A model generated the notes under the pieces. The model did no database searches, was not told the origin of the DNA, and worked only from the letters and a program-made list of their open reading frames with translations. A DNA stretch of 13,159 bases from assembly GCA_018268695.1 (NCBI GenBank), contig JAFDWD010001131.1:1-13159 (forward strand), written 5' to 3'. Each line of letters begins with the position of its first letter. The first letter of the stretch is position 1. Positions 1 to 5,589 of this stretch are shown here, piece by piece. A program made the translations under genes and the position numbers. The stretch comes from Actinomycetota bacterium (GTDB lineage Bacteria; Actinomycetota; Thermoleophilia; Solirubrobacterales; 70-9).

Positions 1-615
1 GTCGGTACCGGGCGCGGTGATCCGCACCTCCTCGTGGCCCTCGATCCACTCGGCCAGGCGTTCGGTCTCCTCGGAGGCCTTCTTCCAGGTGGTCAGCGGG
101 TCGCCCCCGTCGGCGAGACAGGCGCCGTAGTAGAAGTCTTCGTAGTCGGCGAGGCTCATCTCCGCCTCGGAGGCATAGGCCGAGGTCGGGAAGATCGTGT
201 AGACCCAGCGGAAGTCGCCGTCGGCGCTCCGCTTCATCGCCCGCTGCATCAGGTCGCCGGTCACCGACTGGCGCAGGGACTGGCGCTCGGGCGGCACCCC
301 GGAGAGCTCACGGGTGTTGGTGGTGGCCCCGATCGCGATCCGCACGTCGGCGTTGTCGACCATCCACTCGGCGAACGGCGAGATCCATTCCAGTTGCTTG
401 TCGGAGGCATGTTTGAAGTAGGCGGCGATCTGGCCGTCGAGGGCGACGTTCAGGACCGGGTTGCCCCCGGCCTTCAGCACCTCCTCGTACACGGCGAGGA
501 GCAGCGGCGCGGCGGCGTTCTCGCCGTCGATCGAGACGACCTCTCCCTCCTTCACCTTGGTCGAGTAGCCGACCAGGATCTTTGCCAGGTTCTGGACCTT
601 CGGATCGCCGCTCAT
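1..615 (-). CDS. M29-family aminopeptidase, N-terminal part (3' end off window)
   Basis: The reverse strand from the ATG at 615 reads as an open frame of 205 codons to the window edge with no stop. The protein begins MSGDPKVQNLAKILVGYSTK and continues with a V-K-E-G-E-V-V-S-I-D-G stretch, then a Y-E-E-V-L-K-A-G-G-N-P-V segment. This is the start typical of AmpS/PepS/AmpT-type M29 metallo-aminopeptidases, which remove N-terminal amino acids from peptides in the cytoplasm using two metal ions. An E-W-x-S-P-F-A-E-W-M segment and an A-I-G-A-T-T-N-T region follow, as expected. The metal-binding Glu/His/Asp residues lie in the C-terminal half, outside the window, so activity cannot be judged. The start ATG overlaps the pdxT stop as ATGA, so translation is probably coupled to pdxT. 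The family call rests on remembered N-terminal similarity and is fairly firm. Confidence 0.85.
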   Translation of the reverse strand, partial: MSGDPKVQNLAKILVGYSTKVKEGEVVSIDGENAAAPLLLAVYEEVLKAGGNPVLNVALDGQIAAYFKHASDKQLEWISPFAEWMVDNADVRIAIGATTNTRELSGVPPERQSLRQSVTGDLMQRAMKRSADGDFRWVYTIFPTSAYASEAEMSLADYEDFYYGACLADGGDPLTTWKKASEETERLAEWIEGHEEVRITAPGTD

Positions 616-1187
616 CCTCTTGCCGCCTGCCTTTCGTTCGCCTTGGTGATCATCGCCATGAATATCGCGTGGAATCGCGGATCGTCGGTCAGCTCGGGAT
701 GGAAGGCCGAGGCCAGGACGCTGCCGCCGCGGATCGCCACCGGATGACCCTCCCACGTCGCGAGGATCTCGACATCCTCCCCGGTCCGCTCGACCCACGG
801 CGCCCGGATGAAGACCGCGCGCAGCGGCTCCTCCCCCGCGCCGGTCACCTCGAGGTCGGCCTCGAAGCTATGCAGCTGCCGGCCGAAGGCGTTGCGCCGC
901 GCCGTCACGTCGATGAAGCCCAGGTGCTCGTCGTCGCAGACGATCAGCCCGGCGCAGGTACCGAGGATCGGCCGACCTGCCTCATGGTGGGCACGCAGCG
1001 CAGACTCGATCCCGGCCGAATCGATCAGCCGGGTCATCGTCGTCGACTCCCCACCGGGGATGACGAGCCCGTCGAGGCCCTCCAACTGCTCCGGCGTGCG
1101 CACCTCGACCGGTTCCGCGCCGAGTTTGCGCAGCGTCTGCGCGTGCGCCTCGAAGTCGCCCTGGAGGGCTAGGATTCCTACCTTCAG
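612..1187 (-). CDS. pdxT: Pyridoxal 5'-phosphate synthase glutaminase subunit PdxT (CTG start)
   Basis: PdxT is a class I glutamine amidotransferase. It hydrolyses glutamine and channels ammonia to PdxS for de novo pyridoxal 5'-phosphate synthesis in the cytoplasm. Counting from the CTG at 1187 the product has 191 residues, the usual family length. It begins KVGILALQGDFEAH after the initiator, the expected first strand and helix. The P-G-G-E-S-T-T motif is near residues 44-50. The nucleophile is Cys78 in G-T-C-A-G, and the His163/Glu165 pair lies in F-H-P-E. No ATG, GTG or TTG lies in frame near the conserved N-terminus. The next usable start, GTG at 1103, would remove 28 conserved residues. 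A GGGAG at 1193-1197 sits 5 nt before the CTG, which follows the pdxS stop by 1 nt. The stop overlaps the aminopeptidase start (ATGA). Function is very sure; the CTG start is likely but inferred. Confidence 0.93.
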   Translation of the reverse strand: MKVGILALQGDFEAHAQTLRKLGAEPVEVRTPEQLEGLDGLVIPGGESTTMTRLIDSAGIESALRAHHEAGRPILGTCAGLIVCDDEHLGFIDVTARRNAFGRQLHSFEADLEVTGAGEEPLRAVFIRAPWVERTGEDVEILATWEGHPVAIRGGSVLASAFHPELTDDPRFHAIFMAMITKANERQAARG

Positions 1188-1188
1188 G

Positions 1189-2085
1189 TCAGCTCCCGCG
1201 GTGCTGGAGCAGCGCGCCCTCGGCCTCGAGCGGCCCGATCTCCAGGCCGCTCATCGCCTCGCCGAGCCCGATCGAGGCGGCGGCGACCCGCTCGGGGTCG
1301 TCGTGGTGGGTGGTCGCCTCGACGATCGCCCGCGCCCGGCGGGCGGGGTCGGAGGACTTGAAGATCCCCGAGCCGACGAAGTTGCCCTCGGCGCCGAGCT
1401 GCATCATCAGCGCCGCGTCGGCGGGCGTCGCGATCCCGCCCGCGCAGAAGAGGGGGACGGGCAGGCGACCGGCGGCGGCGACCTCCCGGACGACCTCCAG
1501 GGGCGCCGGCAGTTCTTTGGCCGCGGCGGCCAGCTCCTCGGGGCGAAGCAGCGACAACTGACGGATGCCGGTGGTGATCTCGCGCATGTGGCGGACCGCC
1601 TCGACCACGTTGCCGGTCCCGGCCTCGCCCTTGGAGCGGATCATCGCGGCGCCCTCGCCGAGGCGGCGGAGCGCCTCGCCGAGGTTGGTGGCGCCGCAGA
1701 CGAAGGGGACCTCGAAGGCGAGCTTGTCGATGTGGTTGACCTCGTCGGCAGGGGTCAGGACCTCCGACTCGTCGATGTAGTCGACCTCCAGGGCCTGGAG
1801 GACCTGGGCCTCGGCGAAGTGGCCGATCCGGGCCTTCGCCATCACCGGGATCGTGACCGCCTCCTGGATGCCCTTGATCATCGCCGGGTCCGACATCCGG
1901 GCGACGCCGCCGTCGCGGCGGATGTCGGCGGGGACGCGCTCGAGGGCCATCACGGCGACGGCACCCGCCTCCTCGGCGATCTTCGCCTCCTCGGGGGTGA
2001 CCACGTCCATGATCACCCCGCCTTTCAGCATCTCGGCAAGGCCGGTCTTCAGTCGGAACGTCGCGTGGTCGGGCATCGGGGTCAT
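1189..2085 (-). CDS. pdxS: Pyridoxal 5'-phosphate synthase lyase subunit PdxS
   Basis: PdxS makes pyridoxal 5'-phosphate directly from ribose 5-phosphate, glyceraldehyde 3-phosphate and the ammonia delivered by PdxT, forming a dodecameric (beta/alpha)8-barrel core. The 298-residue product has the family hallmarks. These include L-K-G-G-V-I-M-D-V near residues 20-28 and [10 protein letters not shown] near 47-56. The two active-site lysines are Lys84 (in M-A-K-A-R-I-G-H-F) and Lys152 (in [10 protein letters not shown]). [11 protein letters not shown] phosphate-binding segment is near residue 217. The ATG at 2085 is preceded by AAAGGGG about 4 nt upstream. A second in-frame Met at codon 4 is an alternative, and the first has the better spacing. 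The gene lies 13 nt after the VOC gene and 1 nt before the CTG start of pdxT, so all belong to one transcript. The identification is essentially certain. Confidence 0.97.
   Translation of the reverse strand: MTPMPDHATFRLKTGLAEMLKGGVIMDVVTPEEAKIAEEAGAVAVMALERVPADIRRDGGVARMSDPAMIKGIQEAVTIPVMAKARIGHFAEAQVLQALEVDYIDESEVLTPADEVNHIDKLAFEVPFVCGATNLGEALRRLGEGAAMIRSKGEAGTGNVVEAVRHMREITTGIRQLSLLRPEELAAAAKELPAPLEVVREVAAAGRLPVPLFCAGGIATPADAALMMQLGAEGNFVGSGIFKSSDPARRARAIVEATTHHDDPERVAAASIGLGEAMSGLEIGPLEAEGALLQHRGS
1193..1197 (-). promoter_or_regulatory. Ribosome binding site deciding the CTG start of pdxT
   Basis: Read on the minus strand, GGGAG lies inside the last two sense codons of pdxS and 5 nt before the CTG at 1187-1185. 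It is the only Shine-Dalgarno-like sequence near the conserved N-terminus of PdxT. It supports initiation at CTG, or re-initiation by ribosomes that have just terminated on pdxS. Confidence 0.55.
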
Positions 2086-2098
2086 TCGGCCCCTTTCA

Positions 2099-2551
2099 TC
2101 ACGCCTCGGACAGGAACATGATCAACTCGACGTTGTTTCCGTCCGGGTCGATCGCGTAGACGGCCTTGCCGTCCATTCCGAAGCTTGCCGGCGGGCTCAC
2201 CGGCTCCGAGCGGAAGGCGACACCCGCGGCCGAGAGGCGGGCGTACTCCGCGTCGAGGTCGTCGACCACGAGCCCGATGTGAGCGCTGCCCACGTCTTTT
2301 GGAACGGGGGGCTTCGGATTTCCGTCATCCGGCCGCGCATATTCGATCAGCTCAAGGGTCATCCCGGTCATCTCGAGCCAGGCGATCCTCAACTCGACGT
2401 TCGGGTAACCCGTCATGGTCGACATCCAGTCGCCATCACAGATGAAGGACCCCGCCTCGCCCGGCGTGAAGCCGAGAAGCGAATAGAAGCGCGTCGACGC
2501 CTCGAGGTCGGACACCGCCAGCGATGCGTGATGGAAAACGTGGTCCGCCAT
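2099..2551 (-). CDS. VOC-superfamily (glyoxalase-fold) metalloprotein
   Basis: This 150-residue protein has the paired beta-alpha-beta-beta-beta units of the vicinal oxygen chelate superfamily. It starts with [14 protein letters not shown] and ends with an [11 protein letters not shown] strand. Likely metal ligands are His8 (or His7), Glu67 in T-L-E-L-I-E-Y, His91 in S-A-H-I-G-L and Glu142 in N-V-E-L-I. This two-His, two-Glu arrangement occurs in glyoxalase I and methylmalonyl-CoA epimerase relatives, as well as in extradiol dioxygenases and resistance proteins. The substrate cannot be read from sequence. It is the first full-length gene of the block leading into pdxS-pdxT. Its ATG has no Shine-Dalgarno sequence of its own but overlaps the stop of a 9-codon mini-ORF as TGATG. 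The start is well placed because the first beta strand begins within four residues. The fold is sure; the function is open. Confidence 0.88.
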   Translation of the reverse strand: MADHVFHHASLAVSDLEASTRFYSLLGFTPGEAGSFICDGDWMSTMTGYPNVELRIAWLEMTGMTLELIEYARPDDGNPKPPVPKDVGSAHIGLVVDDLDAEYARLSAAGVAFRSEPVSPPASFGMDGKAVYAIDPDGNNVELIMFLSEA

Positions 2552-2580
2552 CAGATCGCGCCTGGGTCAAGTCGTTTCAT
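2551..2580 (-). CDS. Nine-codon leader mini-ORF coupled to the VOC gene
   Basis: On the minus strand an ATG at 2580 opens a frame reading MKRLDPGAI, ending in TGA at 2553-2551. The last base of this stop is the first base of the VOC ATG (TGATG), the arrangement expected for termination-reinitiation. A GGAGG at 2595-2591 lies 10 nt before the mini-ORF ATG; read as AGGAAG it lies 7 nt away. The VOC gene itself has no visible binding site. The mini-ORF may therefore load ribosomes for the downstream gene, or serve as a regulatory leader peptide. It could also be chance, since nine codons carry no family signal. Confidence 0.4.
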   Translation of the reverse strand: MKRLDPGAI

Positions 2581-2652
2581 GCTCGTTCTTCCTCCGCGAC
2601 GGTCAGGACTTTCGGCGCCTGCGACAAGAATTTCGGGCACCCTCTCGAAAGT

Positions 2653-2669
2653 GAATATAATTCATATTC
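2653..2669. promoter_or_regulatory. Divergent promoter region: AT-rich inverted repeat overlapping TATAAT
   Basis: GAATAT and ATATTC form a perfect 6-bp inverted repeat around a 5-nt centre, an AT island in very GC-rich DNA. On the plus strand it contains an exact TATAAT at 2656-2661; no good -35 hexamer lies 16-19 nt upstream. On the minus strand it contains TATATT, which could be the -10 element for the VOC-pdx block. A looser TTTCG/CGAAA pair flanks it upstream (2631-2635 and 2646-2650). A start near 2668 would give the dehydrogenase mRNA a leader of only about 10 nt. A regulator bound here could control both directions. No regulator gene is in the window, so its identity is unknown. Confidence 0.5.
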
Positions 2670-2674
2670 GGAGG
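2670..2674 (+). promoter_or_regulatory. Ribosome binding site of the FAD/Fe-S dehydrogenase
   Basis: GGAGG lies 4 nt before the ATG at 2679 and immediately downstream of the inverted repeat. A second GGAGG at 2686-2690 directly abuts the in-frame ATG at 2691 with no spacer, which disfavours that later start. The 2679 start is therefore preferred, although the spacing is slightly short. Confidence 0.5.
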
Positions 2675-2678
2675 ATAT

Positions 2679-5540
2679 ATGTGCCGGAGGATGGGACATA
2701 GCAGCGAGAGCACAGTGAGGCCTGCCCGCGACCAGGCACCCGATTCGCTCGCGCATGGCGTCGCGCAACCCCTGCGCGGTGACCTCGAGGCACTGCTCGG
2801 TGCCGACCGCGTCCTGTCGCGCCCCTCCGACATCGTCCGCTACGCCTCCGACGCCAGCCCTTACCGGATGCTGCCCAGCGCGGTGGTCGTGGCCCGTGAC
2901 GCCGACGACGTCGCCCGCGTCCTCGCCTTCGGCCGCGAGCGCGGCATCCCGGTGGTCTTCCGCGGCGGCGGCACCAGCCTCAACGGGCAGGGCCAGACCG
3001 AGGGGATCCTGGTCGACGTCCGCCGCCATTTCCGCGGCCTCACCGTGGAAGAGGACGGCGCCGCGCTGCGGGTCGGTGCCGGCACGATCCTCGGCCACGC
3101 CAACAAGGTCCTCGCCCCCTACCGCCGCCGCCTCGGCCCCGATCCGGCGAGCACCGACATCGCCACCGTCGGCGGGGTCGTCGCCAACAACTCGGGCGGC
3201 ATGCGCTGCGGGGTGACCGCGGACTCCTACTCGACCCTGCGCTCGCTCAGCTTCGTCCTGCCCTCCGGGACCCGGATCGACACCGCCGCTCCCGGCGCCG
3301 CGGCCACCTTCGAGGCGGCCGAGCCGGAGCTGACCGCGGGACTGGCGGCGATCCGTGACGAGATCCGCGAAGATGCCGAGCTCGCGGCCCGCATCCGGCG
3401 CAAGTTCGAGATCAAGAACACGACCGGCTATCGGCTCTGCGCCTTCCTCGATGCCGAGGAGCCGCTGGAGATCTTCCGCCGCCTGCTGGTCGGCTCGGAG
3501 GGGACGCTCGCCCACATCTCCGAGGTCGTCTTCGACACCGTGCCCCAACCGCCGCTGACCACCACGGCCTGGGTCCACTTCCCGTCCGTGGACGCGGCGA
3601 TCGGGCCGGTCAGCGACCTGGTCGGGACGGGGGCGACCGCGGTCGAGCTGATGATCGCCCCGGCGCTCGTCAATGCCTCCGCGAACATCCAGGGAGCACC
3701 GCCGGAGTGGAAGGACCTGCCGCCCGATTCGGCCGCCCTCCTGGTCGAGTTCGGCGCCACCGACGAGGCGGATCTCGATCTCCAGGTCGGCCGGGCGATG
3801 AAGCTGCTCGGCGCCGAGGAGACGATCCGGTCGATCGAATTCACCAGGGATCCGGAGACGGTCGAGATGCACTGGCGCGTGCGCGAGGGTCTGCACGGGC
3901 TGATCGGGCGCGAGCGTCCGGCGGGCTCCGCCCTGATCGCGGAGGACATCTGTCTGCGGCCGGACCAGATTGCCGCCGCCGGTCGCGATCTCCAGATGCT
4001 GCAGGCCAAGCACGGCTTCCAGGCCGGGTTCGCCGGCCATGCCTCGGCCGGGAACCTCCACTTCCTCCTGACGCCGGATTTCGCCAAGCCTGAGGACGTC
4101 GACCGCTACGAGTCCTTCATGGAGGGCCTCGTCGACCTGATTGTCGATAAATACGACGGCTCGCTGAAGGCGGAGCACGGCACCGGGATCAACATGGCCC
4201 CGTTCGTCGAGCGCGAGTGGGGCCCGAAGGCGACCCAGCTGATGTGGCGGATCAAGGAGCTGGCCGACCCCGACGGCGTCCTCGGGCCCGGCGTGATCCT
4301 CAGCCGCGACCCCGGCGCCCACCTGCGCAACCTCAAATCGACGCCACCGATCGAGGAGTCGGCGACCGCCTGCGTCGAGTGCGGCTTCTGCGAGCCGGTC
4401 TGCCCCAGCCGAAATCTGACGGTCACGCCGCGCCAGCGGATCGTGCTGCGGCGGGAGATCATGCGACAGCCCGAGGACTCGCCCTTGCGCCGTGCGCTCG
4501 AACGCGAGTTCGACTACGACGGGCTGGATACCTGCGCCGCCGACGGCTCCTGCCAGATCGTCTGCCCGCTCGGGATCGACACCGGCAAGCTGGTGAAAGA
4601 ACTGCGGTCCCGTAAGCACTCGGCCCTCGCCGAGAACGCGGCGACCATCGCCTCGCGCCACTGGGGCTCGGTCGAGAAGCTCTCGCGGGCAGGGCTGAAG
4701 GCGAGCCGCCCGCTGGCGCGGGGAACGAAGCGCGGCGCGGCGCTGCCCCGACCCTCGACCGGCAAGCTGCCGGCAACGAATCGGGCCGGCGCGGCGGCGG
4801 TGTACGTGCCCTCCTGCACCAACCGGATCTTCGGCGGCGGCCCGGCCGAGGCGCTGGTCGCGGTCTCGGCACGCGCCGGGCTCCCGGTCTGGATTCCCGA
4901 GGACATCGCCGGCAGTTGCTGCGGTCTTCCCTGGGGCTCGAAAGGCCTCGACGCGGCCCATCGCGAGAAGGCGGCCGAGATGGTCGAGCTGTTGTGGCGG
5001 TGGAGCGCACGCGGCACCCTGCCGGTGATCATCGATGCCGCGTCCTGCACCGGGGCGATCACCGATCCCGGTGAGGCTGCCCTCGATGCCGCGGCCACGG
5101 CGCGCCTTGCCGACCTCGAGGTCCACGACTCCGTCGCCTGGGCCCACGACCAACTTCTTCCCTCCCTGACCGTTACCGGCAAGCTCGGCAGAGTGGCCGT
5201 ACACCCCACCTGCGCGACCCGGCGCCTGGGCCACTCCCACCGTCTGTCGACGCTCGCCGAAGCCCTCGCCGACGAGGTCTTCGTTCCTCCGTCGGCCTTC
5301 TGCTGTGGCTTCGCCGGCGACCGCGGCTTCACCCGACCTGAGCTGACCTCGGCGGCGACCGCGGAGGAGGCGGCGGAGCTATCGGCGGCGCGCTCGGAGG
5401 GAAAGGAGTTCGAGGCGTACATCTCGGCCAATCGCACCTGCGAGATCGGGCTCGAGCGCGCCACCGGCCAGTCCTACGAATCAGTGCTGATCGTGCTCGA
5501 GCGCCTCACCAGACCGCGCCCGACCCCAGGTCCCAACTGA
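2679..5540 (+). CDS. FAD- and Fe-S-dependent D-2-hydroxyacid dehydrogenase (Dld-II / YdiJ type)
   Basis: This 953-residue protein fuses a GlcD-like flavin half to a GlcF-like iron-sulfur half. The N-terminal PCMH-type FAD domain shows R-G-G-G-T-S-L-N-G-Q at 95-104 and G-V-V-A-N-N-S-G-G near 166-174. The FAD-oxidase C domain carries G-H-A-S-A-G-N-L-H and, near 497-510, L-K-A-E-H-G-T-G. Two ferredoxin-type motifs follow: Cys565/568/571/575 and Cys619/625/629. Two CCG-type cysteine-rich domains follow with Cys713, Cys747-748, Cys845 and Cys875-876. The architecture matches the one-piece D-lactate dehydrogenase of Shewanella (Dld-II) and E. coli YdiJ, a D-2-hydroxyglutarate dehydrogenase. Such enzymes oxidise D-2-hydroxyacids to 2-oxoacids and pass electrons via FAD and Fe-S centres to an undetermined acceptor. 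No signal peptide or membrane segment is seen, so it is probably cytoplasmic or peripheral. A 2-oxoacid:ferredoxin oxidoreductase follows after 49 nt. The exact substrate (lactate, hydroxyglutarate or an aryl-lactate) is not decided by sequence. Confidence 0.92.
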   Translation: MCRRMGHSSESTVRPARDQAPDSLAHGVAQPLRGDLEALLGADRVLSRPSDIVRYASDASPYRMLPSAVVVARDADDVARVLAFGRERGIPVVFRGGGTSLNGQGQTEGILVDVRRHFRGLTVEEDGAALRVGAGTILGHANKVLAPYRRRLGPDPASTDIATVGGVVANNSGGMRCGVTADSYSTLRSLSFVLPSGTRIDTAAPGAAATFEAAEPELTAGLAAIRDEIREDAELAARIRRKFEIKNTTGYRLCAFLDAEEPLEIFRRLLVGSEGTLAHISEVVFDTVPQPPLTTTAWVHFPSVDAAIGPVSDLVGTGATAVELMIAPALVNASANIQGAPPEWKDLPPDSAALLVEFGATDEADLDLQVGRAMKLLGAEETIRSIEFTRDPETVEMHWRVREGLHGLIGRERPAGSALIAEDICLRPDQIAAAGRDLQMLQAKHGFQAGFAGHASAGNLHFLLTPDFAKPEDVDRYESFMEGLVDLIVDKYDGSLKAEHGTGINMAPFVEREWGPKATQLMWRIKELADPDGVLGPGVILSRDPGAHLRNLKSTPPIEESATACVECGFCEPVCPSRNLTVTPRQRIVLRREIMRQPEDSPLRRALEREFDYDGLDTCAADGSCQIVCPLGIDTGKLVKELRSRKHSALAENAATIASRHWGSVEKLSRAGLKASRPLARGTKRGAALPRPSTGKLPATNRAGAAAVYVPSCTNRIFGGGPAEALVAVSARAGLPVWIPEDIAGSCCGLPWGSKGLDAAHREKAAEMVELLWRWSARGTLPVIIDAASCTGAITDPGEAALDAAATARLADLEVHDSVAWAHDQLLPSLTVTGKLGRVAVHPTCATRRLGHSHRLSTLAEALADEVFVPPSAFCCGFAGDRGFTRPELTSAATAEEAAELSAARSEGKEFEAYISANRTCEIGLERATGQSYESVLIVLERLTRPRPTPGPN

Positions 5541-5577
5541 TCAAACAAAGCAACAAAGCCCCGATATGCGGGACGAG

Positions 5578-5583
5578 AAGGAG
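5578..5583 (+). promoter_or_regulatory. Ribosome binding site selecting the GTG start at 5590
   Basis: AAGGAG lies exactly 6 nt before the in-frame GTG at 5590-5592. The upstream in-frame ATG at 5566 is preceded only by an A-rich stretch without a Shine-Dalgarno match. The GTG is therefore the better start for the oxidoreductase; choosing the ATG would add eight residues. Confidence 0.65.
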
Positions 5584-5589
5584 ATCAAG

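Noticed and set aside
34..747. 237-codon plus-strand frame at the left edge
   Set aside because: The opposite strand encodes the M29 aminopeptidase N-terminus with clear family sequence and an ATGA junction to pdxT.
808..2121. 437-codon plus-strand frame opposite pdxT and pdxS
   Set aside because: It covers two essential-type genes in antisense and has no recognisable protein family.
2577..5240. 887-codon open frame on the minus strand opposite the FAD/Fe-S dehydrogenase
   Set aside because: It lies antisense to a gene with unmistakable domains and motifs. Its translation is rich in Arg/Gly/Ala/Asp with no recognisable domain. Long antisense frames are expected in DNA with strong third-position GC bias.
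5566..5589. ATG at 5566 as start of the oxidoreductase
   Set aside because: It is in frame but lacks a ribosome site; the GTG at 5590 has AAGGAG at 6 nt. The difference is only eight residues, so this is a preference rather than proof.
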